Positions 22,934 through 31,979 are shown, counted from the stretch's first letter. The stretch: 43,083 nt of DNA from DATMQA01 sp035566895 (GCA_035566895.1 DATMQA010000139.1:1-43083); one strand, 5' to 3'. Numbers and translations: made by a program. Notes: generated by a model from the sequence alone, not told the origin.

Positions 22934-25900
22934 TCACCGCGGCACCGGCCAGGTCCCCGCGAGCCGGTCCTGCAAACCGCGTTGCGGCAAGGCCACCGAA
23001 ACGAGCGCCAGACCGAGGAGCAGCCCGACAGCCAGGGTGCCAGAGCCCGCGCTTTTTGTGGCCACGGAAATGCCCGTTAGCACCAGGGCCGGCAAAAGCG
23101 GGCTCCAGGCGACGAATGTGCGCCAAAACAGGCGCGGGCGCCGGGCGGGCGCGCCATCGCGCCGCACAAACGTCACGCCAGTGACAAGCAGGACCAGCCC
23201 GCCGCGAAAGGCCAGAGCGGCGGCCAGAGCGGGCAGGCAGACGTAGATGGCCAGCGTCGCGTTGAGCATCATCAGAACGAACGAAGGTTGTCTGAGCCAG
23301 TCGAATTCGTTGAAACCGAACCGATAGGTTTTGAGGGCGGCATCCACCTCGGTAATCTCGTTGGCGGCCGGCGGCGGATTCAGGACCAGACTCTGTTCCG
23401 CAAACCGACGGTCCTCGCCTTTAATGAGGCTGAGGGCCATGGCGCTGGACCAGGTGTCGCGATTGGTAATGGTGGCGTCGTAGTGACCGGCGATATAAAC
23501 AGCCCATTGGCGGTCGGTCGGGCCGGATTGGTTTTTGGCCCAGCGCCGCAACGCCGAACGTTCCTGCAGCAGTTGGCTGAGTTCAAGGACCCCGGGATGG
23601 CGGCGGTTCCATTGCTCCAAAAGACCCAGCCCAAGGAAGCACGAGCCCGCGGTCAATAAGGGAAAGGCAGCACAGGCCGCCACCATCGCCGCGCGGCGAG
23701 CGCGAGTGACCACCGCGACGCGCTGCAACAGGGGCCGGAGCGACCGCAGGAGAGCATCTGCGTCCAGAAGATTCGGCAGAACCTGGAAAAATTGGCGGAC
23801 GTGCAACGGGAGCGGAACGGAGACTTCGCTGGGTGATTTGGCGGCGGCATCGGCTCGGCCTTCCAGTGTCGCGGCGGCCATTTGGCCAAGAAAATGGGGG
23901 ATGGCCACAGGAGACGGCGGGCTGGCAGAATTACTGGATTGAATGGCTAAATCAGTTAAATGAGGTGATCGAGGCAGATTTGAGAGCCCTGGGGCGGGGA
24001 AGTCCAGCAGTTTAGCTCGCCCGTCGCCGGTCACCCAGACACGGTCGAGAGCGAGGAGAGGCGGGAAGGTCCCGTCTTTTTGGGCGGCGCTCATCTCGGT
24101 GGCCAGATCGCAGAGCCAATAACGGACTTGGGCCCATGGTTGGGCGTTCGAAGCAGGGACGGCGTCCTGGCCTGGGTGTTGACCTGGGGCCGGAATCTTT
24201 TGCGGCCCCGGCTCGATTAAACGCGGCAGCGGTTGGCCGCTAACCGCTTCGAAGGCATCCCAATTCTCTTCCGGGGAACGCCGTCCGGTGAGCCAGCGCA
24301 ACCGGCCGACGCGCCCGAGGTTTCGCAAAGGGGCCGGAACGGGCGGGGTACCGGCAGGCACGGTTCGAATCCAGACTTTGCGCAGGAGCCGCAGGTCATA
24401 GCCGAGCAGCCAGGCAGTGCCGGCGGAATCTTCGAGGGTGTCCAGCACGTGATAGGGGCCGATGAGGGGCTTGGTCTCAACGGCGGCAGGAGATGCTTCG
24501 CCCACCACGGGCGCCGGGCGGGCGTGGAGGGTCGCTCTGGAAACCACGCGAGTTTTGGTGAGGAGATCATGGAGGGCGGCGAAGCCATTCCTGCGCCGCG
24601 CCGTAGAGAAAAGCACCGCCACCAGGATGTAAAAGAAAGAGCCCACGAGGGTTTGAAAGGCAGTAGAAGCTCCGAGGTAAGCTTTGGGATTAATTCCGTA
24701 AACGAGCCAATAAGGCAGGCATGGCACCAGCACGTAAAGCAAGGGCCGAGGCAAAGCGCGCAAGAAACCGGGCGGATTATTGTCGGGCCCGACGACACGC
24801 AGGCCGAACACGAGCTTGCCGAGAGTAAAGCCCCAGCGGCCCTCGAGCACAGCGTAATAGATTACCATGCCAATGAGCGCAACCCAAATAATGGCCAGCG
24901 CCTGCCAGGAAGCGCGGCTGAGGAGGTCCAGGAAGTCGAACGGATCGAATGTGGTCTCCTGACCGGGGGTCGAGTCGTGGGAACCATGGAGGAGTCCGAA
25001 CGGGTGAAACGACAGGAGCACCGCGATTATCCAGCCAACCAGGCCGAGAAAGAACATGTCCACTAGCCCGGCGCCAAAGCGGAGTCCAAGCGTGGCCGGG
25101 ACTGGGGCGGTGGAGCTGTAGGGGGCGAGGGCTTTGCGCAATTCCTCGTAACTTTTGAAGCGTTCCGTCGGCTGCTTCTCGAGGCAACGCCGCACAACCC
25201 TGGACAGACCACGTGGAAGACTCGGCTGCACTAGCCTGGGCGAAGGCGCAGGCTCCTCGAGAACGGTCGCAATAAGGGCGACGACGTTCTTCGCCTCGAA
25301 AGGGGTCCTTCCGGTGAGCAGATAGAAAAGGGTCGCGCCGACGGCATAGATATCGGAGCGGACGTTGAGCTCTTCGCCGCGCAGTTGTTCGGGTGAAGAA
25401 AAGGCCGGCGTGCCAAGAAAGGAGCCAGCCGCAGTCAAGGCGGGTTCGATGCGAAGAGTAGTGGAAATAGAGAGGCCGAAGTCACCAATCTTGATGGTGC
25501 CGTCCGTATCGACAAAACAGTTGGAGGGCTTGACGTCGCGGTGGAGAATGCCAATGCGCTGCGCCGCCTCGAGCCCCGCGATGATTTGGAGCACGGCATC
25601 GACCGCCTCGGCCGGAGGCATGGGGCCGCGACTCCGGACGCGGTCTTCGAGGGTGCCACCGGCGACCAACTCCATCGCAATGAGCGGGATGCCGCCGAGT
25701 TCCTCAGTGCCAAAGACGTAAACGCTGTTGGGATGATTGATAGATGCGGCCAGTCGGCCTTCGCGGAAGAAGCGTTGGCGCGCGTCAGGCGAATCGAGTG
25801 CCTGGCTCAGTACCTTCAGGGCGACGCGGCGTCCGTTCTCGAGGTCCTCGGCTTCAAAGACCGCGCCCATGCCGCCGCCGCCGAGGGAGCGAACAATGCG

Positions 25901-26116
25901 GTAGTGGCCAAGCTGCTCGCCGGGTTGAGGGAGGCCCCGGGAAAGGGGCTCCGCAGGGATAACGACAGTCCCACCCGGACCGGTTTGGGGCTGGGTCGCC
26001 AGGCCGGTTTTGAGGAGGCACCTGGGGCAGAGGTCAGGTGGCAGATTGGCTGGCAGCTCGGCGCCGCACTGGGGGCATCTTTTTCCAGCAGTAGAGTTTT
26101 TAGCAGGCTCGGTCAT
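22934..26116 (-). CDS. Ser/Thr protein kinase with RDD domain and degenerate second kinase domain
   Basis: A 1060-residue membrane kinase. A zinc ribbon (C14, C17, C30, C33) is followed by an active kinase domain (~71-335): GGGGMG loop, K101 in VALK, HRDVKPSN (D194), DFG (D212), and GTPAFSSPEQ. An RDD membrane domain (~342-525) contains GRWGFTLGKLVFGLRVVG. A second kinase-like stretch (~552-710) starts GPYHVLDTLEDSAGTAWL and ends VWVTGDGRAKLLDFPAPG. It keeps the strand resembling the one after HRD but lacks a usable HRD, and the DFG equivalent is DFP, so it looks like a pseudokinase. Several more TM helices follow (~807-835 and near the C-terminus). A 9-bp repeat insertion lies in the linker (23936-23966). 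The ECF-like sigma gene is 50 bp upstream. Confidence 0.93.
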   Translation of the reverse strand: MTEPAKNSTAGKRCPQCGAELPANLPPDLCPRCLLKTGLATQPQTGPGGTVVIPAEPLSRGLPQPGEQLGHYRIVRSLGGGGMGAVFEAEDLENGRRVALKVLSQALDSPDARQRFFREGRLAASINHPNSVYVFGTEELGGIPLIAMELVAGGTLEDRVRSRGPMPPAEAVDAVLQIIAGLEAAQRIGILHRDVKPSNCFVDTDGTIKIGDFGLSISTTLRIEPALTAAGSFLGTPAFSSPEQLRGEELNVRSDIYAVGATLFYLLTGRTPFEAKNVVALIATVLEEPAPSPRLVQPSLPRGLSRVVRRCLEKQPTERFKSYEELRKALAPYSSTAPVPATLGLRFGAGLVDMFFLGLVGWIIAVLLSFHPFGLLHGSHDSTPGQETTFDPFDFLDLLSRASWQALAIIWVALIGMVIYYAVLEGRWGFTLGKLVFGLRVVGPDNNPPGFLRALPRPLLYVLVPCLPYWLVYGINPKAYLGASTAFQTLVGSFFYILVAVLFSTARRRNGFAALHDLLTKTRVVSRATLHARPAPVVGEASPAAVETKPLIGPYHVLDTLEDSAGTAWLLGYDLRLLRKVWIRTVPAGTPPVPAPLRNLGRVGRLRWLTGRRSPEENWDAFEAVSGQPLPRLIEPGPQKIPAPGQHPGQDAVPASNAQPWAQVRYWLCDLATEMSAAQKDGTFPPLLALDRVWVTGDGRAKLLDFPAPGLSNLPRSPHLTDLAIQSSNSASPPSPVAIPHFLGQMAAATLEGRADAAAKSPSEVSVPLPLHVRQFFQVLPNLLDADALLRSLRPLLQRVAVVTRARRAAMVAACAAFPLLTAGSCFLGLGLLEQWNRRHPGVLELSQLLQERSALRRWAKNQSGPTDRQWAVYIAGHYDATITNRDTWSSAMALSLIKGEDRRFAEQSLVLNPPPAANEITEVDAALKTYRFGFNEFDWLRQPSFVLMMLNATLAIYVCLPALAAALAFRGGLVLLVTGVTFVRRDGAPARRPRLFWRTFVAWSPLLPALVLTGISVATKSAGSGTLAVGLLLGLALVSVALPQRGLQDRLAGTWPVPR
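23936..23966. repeat. 9-bp repeat insertion inside the module B kinase gene
   Basis: Units such as ATTGAATGG, CTAAATCAG and TTAAATGAG run in 9-bp register within the coding sequence, in the serine-rich linker after the pseudokinase region. The unit resembles the GGTTAAAT arrays at 4772 and 4899. A multiple of 9 preserves the frame. Confidence 0.5.
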
Positions 26117-26166
26117 ATTCTGTTTGCCTTTACTTAAGCAAGGCGCGCCAGAAGTAACGCGCGGGG

Positions 26167-26913
26167 TTATGAACCAAAGGCTGAAAAGAGGTGGCGAATT
26201 TCCTCTTCGATTTCGTCGGGCGAGGAAACGGTCTGGGCAATTTCGTGCTGGAGGATTTCGCGGTAACGGCCACGGAGGCGGTGAACGGCCATTTTGACCG
26301 CCGCCTCGGTGAGGTTAAGCCGCTCGGCGATTTCAGCGTACGGCAATGCCGATTCGTCCTTGGCGAGGCAATTTCGGAGGTACTCGAACAATTGGGTCCG
26401 GCCGGTGGCGAGATACTCCTGGTGGAGCTGGGTCATTGTCCGTTCGAGCAGGGTCATGGCCCACTGGCGATCGAAGAGGAGATCGGGTGGAAGGTTATGA
26501 GCCGGTTCGGAGGCGAAACGGGACTCGGCGATTTGTTGGTCGATGGGAACGATGGGGGTGAAGCCACCGCGTTTCTGGGCGTGTTGTCGGTCCCATTCGT
26601 TAGCCAGGTAGCGCTTAAGTGCCACCAGCAGGAAAGTGCGGAAGCGGCCTTTGTCGCGCGTGGCCGCTTTGAGGTAATCCTTTTCCAGGAGGCGAGCGAA
26701 GAAACCTTGGGTGAGGTCCTCTGCATCGGGCGGAGATTGGCCCGCGCGGCGAGCGTAAGCATAGAGCGGATACCAATAAGTGCGGCAAAGAGATTCGAGG
26801 GCCTCGCGCGAGCGCGGGGAATATGGGTCCTGGGCGGCCAGCACTACCGACCAATGCGTGGTCACAAACCATGCATCCGAGCCGTGTGGGGGCGCTGTGC
26901 TGCCGAAACTCAT
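26167..26913 (-). CDS. ECF-like RNA polymerase sigma factor (kinase module B)
   Basis: A 248-residue sigma-70 family protein of the same group as the module A factor. Region 2 has FVTTHWSVVLAAQ, LCRTYWYPLYAYARR and DAEDLTQGFFARLL. Region 4 has LPYAEIAERLNLTEAAVKMA and a second helix VHRLRGRYREI. The linker WAMTLLERTMTQLHQEYLATG matches the module A linker in plan. ATG 26913 (MSFGSTAPP) was preferred to the 24-codon longer frame from 26985, whose leader contains no sigma features and overlaps a heptanucleotide array. It is transcribed before the kinase gene, with 50 bp between them. In module A the order is reversed. No anti-sigma gene is nearby. Confidence 0.9.
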   Translation of the reverse strand: MSFGSTAPPHGSDAWFVTTHWSVVLAAQDPYSPRSREALESLCRTYWYPLYAYARRAGQSPPDAEDLTQGFFARLLEKDYLKAATRDKGRFRTFLLVALKRYLANEWDRQHAQKRGGFTPIVPIDQQIAESRFASEPAHNLPPDLLFDRQWAMTLLERTMTQLHQEYLATGRTQLFEYLRNCLAKDESALPYAEIAERLNLTEAAVKMAVHRLRGRYREILQHEIAQTVSSPDEIEEEIRHLFSAFGS

Positions 26914-26976
26914 TCGACGGGCAACTGTAGTCGGACACGAAATCGGAGTCGAATGGATTCCAGACCCTCTCTGGCT

Positions 26977-27004
26977 GGCTATCAACTATCCGCCATCGAC
27001 TATC
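26977..27004. repeat. Four-unit heptanucleotide array ((A/G)NCTATC type)
   Basis: GGCTATC, AACTATC, CGCCATC and GACTATC run in exact 7-bp register, in the gap between the sigma gene and the first Gfo/Idh/MocA gene. The unit differs from the CAGTAAT and TTGGAAT families seen elsewhere in the window. Confidence 0.8.
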
Positions 27005-27054
27005 CACTTCGGTTGCGACTTGCCTTTGCCTACGCATGGGCCTAAAACAAAGTC

Positions 27055-28392
27055 ATGAACCGCCGTCAATTTCTTCAAATGGGTGCGGCTGGACTGGCTC
27101 TCTCGGCCCTCGGAGGCTATGCCGCAGAATTCGCAGACCAAAAAAAGCGCGTTGGCCTGATCGGCTGCGGCTGGTACGGCAAAAGCGACCTGCTCCGGCT
27201 CATCCAGGTTGCACCGGTCGAAGTCGTCTCGCTTTGCGATGTGGATAAACAAATGCTCGCGGGGGCGGCCGAAATCGTCGCTACGCGCCAGGCCTCAAAG
27301 AAGAAGCCGCGCACTTACGCCGATTACCGGGAGATGCTCAAGGAAAAGGACCTGGACATCGTGTTGATTGCCACGCCGGACCACTGGCACGCGCTAACGA
27401 TGATCGCCGCGTGCGAAGCCGGAGCTGACCTTTATTTGCAGAAGCCAATCAGCGTGGATGTTGCCGAAGGCCAGGCGATGCTCGCCGCGGCCCGCAAACA
27501 CGACCGCGTAGTCCAGGTGGGCACGCAACGGCGCAGCACGCCGCATCTAATCGAGGCGCGTGATTCGATAATCAAGGAAGGCAAACTGGGCAAAATCGGT
27601 CTGGTGGAAATCTATTGTTATTACGGCGGTGGCGGCTCCGAGCCCGTGGACAGCACGCCGCCGGATTACCTGGATTGGGAAATGTGGACTGGTCCGGCGC
27701 CGATGCGGCCTTACAACCGGATGAAGCATCCGCGTGGCTGGCGTTCATTCATGGAATATGGCAATGGCACGGTCGGCGATATGTGCATTCACATGCTCGA
27801 TATGGCGCGGTGGATGCTCGACCTCGACTCGCCCAAGAGAGTCAGTTCGTCGGGGGGAATTCAGGTGCTGAAGGGGCGGAAGGCCAATATTGCGGACACC
27901 CAAACGGCGATGTTTGATTTTGGGGACTTGCAGATCGTGTGGCAACATCGCCGATGGGGCCAGTCGCCCGACCCGAAATATCCGTGGGCGGCAACCTTCT
28001 ACGGCGACAAGGGCATGCTAAAGGCCAGCGTAATGAGTTACGATTTTGTGCCGCTGGGTAGCGGACAACCGATCCATCGCGACGTGACTTATGAATTGGA
28101 GCAGTATCCCGAAGACAAAACGGAAAAGGAATTGGAGAAGCACGTTGCCCCGGCGATTCGCGGGCATATGAAAGATTTGCTGGCGGCGATTGCCAAACGC
28201 AGCCGGCCAGTGGCCGATATCGAGCAGGGGTATATTTCAACCACGTCCTGTATCCTGGCGAATATGTCCATGAAGCTTGGCCGAAGCCTGACGTGGGACG
28301 CGACCAAAGGCTGCATCGTCGGGGATGAGGAAGCAAATACACTCCTGCACCGGCCGTATCGGGCGCCGTGGGTGCATCCGGAAGCTGCGTAG
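27055..28392 (+). CDS. Gfo/Idh/MocA family oxidoreductase with Tat signal (first copy)
   Basis: A 445-residue NAD(P)-dependent dehydrogenase-like protein. The twin-arginine signal is MNRRQFLQMGAAGLALSALG (R3-R4). The Rossmann nucleotide site is VGLIGCGWYG, and the adenine-ribose end is CDVDKQ. The catalytic-lysine motif reads QKP (129-131) where many members have EKP. HWHALTMIAACEAG and a C-terminal alpha/beta domain with GWRSFMEYGNGTVGDMCIHM follow. Family members oxidise sugars and related polyols. Tat export implies periplasmic action on carbohydrate. It starts a plus-strand cluster with a second paralogue 33 bp downstream. Substrate not determined. Confidence 0.92.
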   Translation: MNRRQFLQMGAAGLALSALGGYAAEFADQKKRVGLIGCGWYGKSDLLRLIQVAPVEVVSLCDVDKQMLAGAAEIVATRQASKKKPRTYADYREMLKEKDLDIVLIATPDHWHALTMIAACEAGADLYLQKPISVDVAEGQAMLAAARKHDRVVQVGTQRRSTPHLIEARDSIIKEGKLGKIGLVEIYCYYGGGGSEPVDSTPPDYLDWEMWTGPAPMRPYNRMKHPRGWRSFMEYGNGTVGDMCIHMLDMARWMLDLDSPKRVSSSGGIQVLKGRKANIADTQTAMFDFGDLQIVWQHRRWGQSPDPKYPWAATFYGDKGMLKASVMSYDFVPLGSGQPIHRDVTYELEQYPEDKTEKELEKHVAPAIRGHMKDLLAAIAKRSRPVADIEQGYISTTSCILANMSMKLGRSLTWDATKGCIVGDEEANTLLHRPYRAPWVHPEAA

Positions 28393-28425
28393 CGTCCAGC
28401 GTCAATCATTCTTTGGTTCACTGTC

Positions 28426-29793
28426 ATGGTAAAACATTACTTCCTCCCAGAACTCTCCCAGCCCCCTGTTTCATCCGCCCCCGCAGGGTCCGCCGGTCTG
28501 ACTCGACGCCAGTTTCTCAAGCGAGCGGCCATGGCGAGCGGGACGTTGGCGATGCCAGCCATCATTCCTGGATCGGCCCTGGGTCTCAACGGCGCTGTCG
28601 CGCCGAGCGAACGCATTGTCCTCGGCGGCCTGGGGATTGGCAGCCGCGGGACGGGCGATCTGAACTGGATGTTGCCGGAACGTGACATTCAGTTCGTCGC
28701 GGTGTGCGACGCCAAAAAGAGCCAACGCGAGGCGGTGAAGAAAATCGTGGACGATAAATATGGCAACAAAGACTGCGCTACTTACCGAGATATGCGGGAG
28801 TTTTTGGCAAGGCGGACCGACATCGACGCGCTGTTAATTGCCACCGGGGATCGCTGGCATGCCTTGGCGGCGACGATGGCGATGCGGGCTGGCAAAGATG
28901 TTTATTGCGAGAAACCTTCTTGCATGACCGTTGCCGAGGGCCAGGCGGTCGTCGCCACAGCGAAGCGATATGGGAGGGTTTACCAAACCGGCACCCAGCG
29001 CCTGAGCGAGGATAACTTCACCTTCGCCAATGAACTGGTCCGCACCGGGCGATTGGGAAACGTTCACACGGTGCGCGCCCACATCGCACCTTGGGACGAG
29101 GCACAGATGAAATATGACTGGCTGCCGGCTGAACCCGAACCGTCCCGGGACGACGTAGATTGGGACCAGTGGCTCGGCCCCTGTCCCTGGCGGCCTTATA
29201 ATTCCGCTTACACCAGGGGCGGCTGGCGCGGTTACTACGATTTCCACACCAGTTGTATCGGCGAATGGGGCGCGCACACGTTCGCCCAATGCCAGGTCGC
29301 CATTGGGGCGGTGGACACTTGTGGCATCAGTTACGGCTATGTAGATAATCCCAGCGGCGACGGCATGGTCGTAGGGTTTGGCAGCGGCATCAGCATGGTC
29401 CTTTCTCGCGGGGAGAAATGGTGGCATGGGTCCTGTGGCGTGCGCTTCGAAGGCACCGAAGGTTGGGTCTCAGTCGCGGATGGCTATGCCAAACCGGAAG
29501 TCTCATCCCCAGTCCTGCTGGCTGACTTTTCCAAATTGGTTAAGGACTACACCGCGCGGACCGAACGGCCGATGAGCCATGTGCGGGATTTCTTTAACTG
29601 TATCAAATCGCGCCGGCTGACGGTCGCCAGCCCGGAGGTGATGTATCGCTCGATGTCAACCGTTCACGCCGCCAATATCTGCATGTGGCTGAAGCGCGAT
29701 ATGCAATACAACCCGATTAAGGCTGAATTCGTCAACGACGCTGAAGCCAATCGCCTTCGGTCACGGGCGATGCGGGCGCCATGGATGATATAG
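28426..29793 (+). CDS. Gfo/Idh/MocA family oxidoreductase with Tat signal (second copy)
   Basis: A 455-residue paralogue of the preceding gene. The Tat motif is LTRRQFLKRAAMASGTLA (R27-R28), preceded by an unusually long leader of 26 residues. The nucleotide-binding site is LGGLGIGSRGTGD, and the catalytic motif is EKP (162-164). Later GWRGYYDFHTSCIGEWGAH matches the C-terminal domain. Identity to the first copy is low by eye, so they probably handle different substrates or steps. ATG 28426 was kept; a shorter start near the twin arginine would need a non-ATG codon. The downstream HEAT-repeat gene begins close to its stop, suggesting one operon. Confidence 0.92.
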   Translation: MVKHYFLPELSQPPVSSAPAGSAGLTRRQFLKRAAMASGTLAMPAIIPGSALGLNGAVAPSERIVLGGLGIGSRGTGDLNWMLPERDIQFVAVCDAKKSQREAVKKIVDDKYGNKDCATYRDMREFLARRTDIDALLIATGDRWHALAATMAMRAGKDVYCEKPSCMTVAEGQAVVATAKRYGRVYQTGTQRLSEDNFTFANELVRTGRLGNVHTVRAHIAPWDEAQMKYDWLPAEPEPSRDDVDWDQWLGPCPWRPYNSAYTRGGWRGYYDFHTSCIGEWGAHTFAQCQVAIGAVDTCGISYGYVDNPSGDGMVVGFGSGISMVLSRGEKWWHGSCGVRFEGTEGWVSVADGYAKPEVSSPVLLADFSKLVKDYTARTERPMSHVRDFFNCIKSRRLTVASPEVMYRSMSTVHAANICMWLKRDMQYNPIKAEFVNDAEANRLRSRAMRAPWMI

Positions 29794-29828
29794 GAAATGA
29801 GACACATAGGATTTATCGGACGCAGGTT

Positions 29829-31802
29829 ATGCATAGATTGTTGAATCCGGGCTTCATGGTACTGCTGCTGATCCTTAGCGGTGGCCCGTCACTCGCCGAA
29901 AGCGTTTCCGCTTCTCAGAGGGAGCAGGTCGATAAGCTGATCGGTGTCCTGAAATCTGCCGCTCCCGAGAAAGAAAAGGCCGATGCTTGCCGCGAACTAG
30001 CGCGCATTGGCACAAGCGAGGCCGTGGCTCCGCTGGCGTCCCTGCTGGGTGACGAGCACGTCTCGCATATGGCGCGCTATGGTTTGGAAACGATTCCGGA
30101 TCCGACGGTTGATAGCGCTTTTCGTGAGGCCCTGGGCAAACTGCGCGGAAGGCCGCTGGTGGGGGTAATCGGCAGCATCGGTGTTCGCCGTGATACGAAA
30201 GCCCTTAAGCCCCTGGCTCGTTTGCTGCAGGACACCGACCCCGAGGTCGTCCAGGCCGCCGCTCGCGCCCTGGGCAGCATTGGCACCCCTGCGGCTGCCA
30301 AAGCGCTGTTGGCACGCGCGAAGTCGGGCTTCCGGCCTGCCGGTCAGGTCGCATTTTATGAGGGAATCTTCCGTTGTGCCGAGATGCTCGCGGCCAACGG
30401 CCACCGTAAGATGGCTCTGGAGTTCTACGACCTGCTGCGGGGGGCGGTCGTGCCTCAGTTGCGCACCGCAGCCTGGCGCGGCGCGGTCCTCCTGCGAAAA
30501 GAAGCTGGCGTGCCGGTGCTTCTCGAGGCGCTTCACAGCCCCGATTTCTCATTATTTGCAGCCGCCTTGCGCATTTCGCAGGAAATGCCGGGCCCGGAAG
30601 TGACCCGCGCTTTGGCTGCCCAATTGGTTAAGCTGCCTGCCGAAAACCAAATACCGCTGATTCAAACGCTTGCGCGGCGGGACGATACTACGGCCTTGCC
30701 CGCCTTGTTCGCGGCCGCGCGCAAATGCGTGAAGCCGGTTCGGTTGGAGGCGATCCGGGCGTTGGCGCAAATCGGACAACCCTCCGCTGTGCCGGTGTTG
30801 GTAGAATTGCTGGGCGATGCGGATGCCGACCTTGCCCAGGCGGCGCAGGAGGGCCTGGGGGCCCTGCCAGGAAAGGAAGCAGACGGTGCGGTGCTCGCAC
30901 TCCTGGAAGGAAGCCAGCCTGACAGGCGGATTACGGCCATGGAACTGATTGTGCGCCGTCGGATGAAGGGGGCGATTCCGGAGCTGTTCAAAGCCGCCAA
31001 TGCCTCGGAAACGAATGTCCGGATTCTCGCCATCAAAAAGGTCGGGGAACTGGCCGGGCCGGGCGAACTGCCTTCGTTACTGGACCTGCTGGCAGACGCC
31101 AGAACGCCCGAGGACATTGAGGCCACGGAGCAGGCCCTTAGCGCGGTCGGTGTCCGAGCGGCGAACCCGGGCGCATGCGCGAAAACACTCGGCGAGCGCG
31201 TGGTGGATGCCCGGCCTGCACAGAAATGCGCGTTGGTGCATGTGCTGGCCGCCATCGGCGGCGCCGATGCGCGCAAACTGGTCCGGGCCGAAGTGGATAG
31301 CCCGGAGACCGAGGTACACGCCGCGGCGCTCCGAGCGCTGGGCAGTTGGAACAGCGCGGAGGCCGCGCCCGATTTGCTGGAACTGGCGCGGGCCGCCAAC
31401 AACTCCACGGATAAGCTCATTTGCTTGCGTAGTTATCTAGGTTTGGCCGGCCAACCGGAGTTGACAGACGAGCAACGGCTGGCGATGTGCCGGCAGGCCG
31501 CCGAATTGGTGCAAAAGGATGAAGAGAAAAAGCTGCTGCTGGGAACCTTGAGCGGGGTCCATTCTGGCGAGGCCCTTGAGCTGATTAAACCTTACCTGGA
31601 AGATGCCGGAGTCAGTCGAGAAGCAAAAACGGCGACGGTTGATATCGCAGAAAAACTGCTGGCGGGAACCGATTCCACCAGGCAGGCGCCGAAATTGATC
31701 GAACCGCTCGAAAAGGTGGCGCAGGGCGAGGCCGGCGACGATTTGACGAAACGTGCCAAGGCACTGCTGGAGAAAGCGCGGAAAAAGGCGAGCGCAACGT
31801 GA
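29829..31802 (+). CDS. Secreted HEAT-repeat protein
   Basis: A protein of 657 residues from the chosen start, built of HEAT repeats. A signal peptide (MHRLLNPGFMVLLLILSGGPSLAES) is followed by repeated two-helix units such as ALKPLARLLQDTDPEVVQAA, RALGSIGTPAAAKALLA, AVPVLVELLGDADADLAQAA and LRALGSWNSAEAAPDLLELA. HEAT solenoids are binding scaffolds. Signal peptide plus Tat-exported neighbours suggest a periplasmic partner for the oxidoreductases, by context only. An alternative ATG at 29781 overlaps the preceding stop by 13 bp and adds 16 residues ahead of the signal peptide. The ATG at 29829 gives the natural signal start. Confidence 0.9.
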   Translation: MHRLLNPGFMVLLLILSGGPSLAESVSASQREQVDKLIGVLKSAAPEKEKADACRELARIGTSEAVAPLASLLGDEHVSHMARYGLETIPDPTVDSAFREALGKLRGRPLVGVIGSIGVRRDTKALKPLARLLQDTDPEVVQAAARALGSIGTPAAAKALLARAKSGFRPAGQVAFYEGIFRCAEMLAANGHRKMALEFYDLLRGAVVPQLRTAAWRGAVLLRKEAGVPVLLEALHSPDFSLFAAALRISQEMPGPEVTRALAAQLVKLPAENQIPLIQTLARRDDTTALPALFAAARKCVKPVRLEAIRALAQIGQPSAVPVLVELLGDADADLAQAAQEGLGALPGKEADGAVLALLEGSQPDRRITAMELIVRRRMKGAIPELFKAANASETNVRILAIKKVGELAGPGELPSLLDLLADARTPEDIEATEQALSAVGVRAANPGACAKTLGERVVDARPAQKCALVHVLAAIGGADARKLVRAEVDSPETEVHAAALRALGSWNSAEAAPDLLELARAANNSTDKLICLRSYLGLAGQPELTDEQRLAMCRQAAELVQKDEEKKLLLGTLSGVHSGEALELIKPYLEDAGVSREAKTATVDIAEKLLAGTDSTRQAPKLIEPLEKVAQGEAGDDLTKRAKALLEKARKKASAT

Positions 31803-31834
31803 CGCCCTCTTTCGGCGGACCCAGGATCGGAAAC

Positions 31835-31935
31835 TCCAAATTCCAAACTCCAGAGAAGCAAATTTGAAGTTTCTCTAAAGCTTGGTGTTTGGAATTTGGT
31901 GCTTTCCTGAAGTTTGGAGTTTGGAATTTGAACTT
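31835..31935. repeat. Inverted heptanucleotide array (TTGGAAT/AGTTTGG family)
   Basis: Units AGCTTGG, TGTTTGG, AATTTGG, then AGTTTGG, AGTTTGG, AATTTGA run in 7-bp register on the plus strand (31879-31931). The left part (31835-31852) carries the same units reversed (CCAAATT, CCAAACT). The arms AAATTCCAAACTCCA (31838-31852) and TGGAGTTTGGAATTT (31915-31929) are a perfect 15-bp inverted repeat, and AGAGAA/TTCTCT forms an inner stem. It may act as a terminator after the HEAT gene. Confidence 0.8.
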
Positions 31936-31944
31936 TTTCCTGGA

Positions 31945-31973
31945 TTGCCATCACCCCGCGTTTGCGGTATAAG
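31945..31973 (+). promoter_or_regulatory. Strong sigma-70-type promoter for the pseudopilin gene
   Basis: TTGCCA (31945-31950) and TATAAG (31968-31973) are separated by exactly 17 bp. The expected transcription start, about 7 nt after the -10, coincides with the ATG at 31980, predicting a leaderless mRNA. Confidence 0.55.
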
Positions 31974-31979
31974 AGCATT

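Noticed and set aside
24360..24380. tRNA-like GGTTCGAATCC block
   Set aside because: It lies inside the module B kinase coding sequence and no acceptor or anticodon stem surrounds it.
24233..25066. Plus-strand frame of about 277 codons opposite the module B kinase
   Set aside because: It is an antisense shadow with no recognisable domain. The kinase frame contains complete catalytic motifs.
31962..31979. TTG start for the pseudopilin, 6 codons upstream
   Set aside because: It lies within the predicted promoter, overlapping the -10 hexamer, so it would not be on the mRNA. ATG 31980 fits better.
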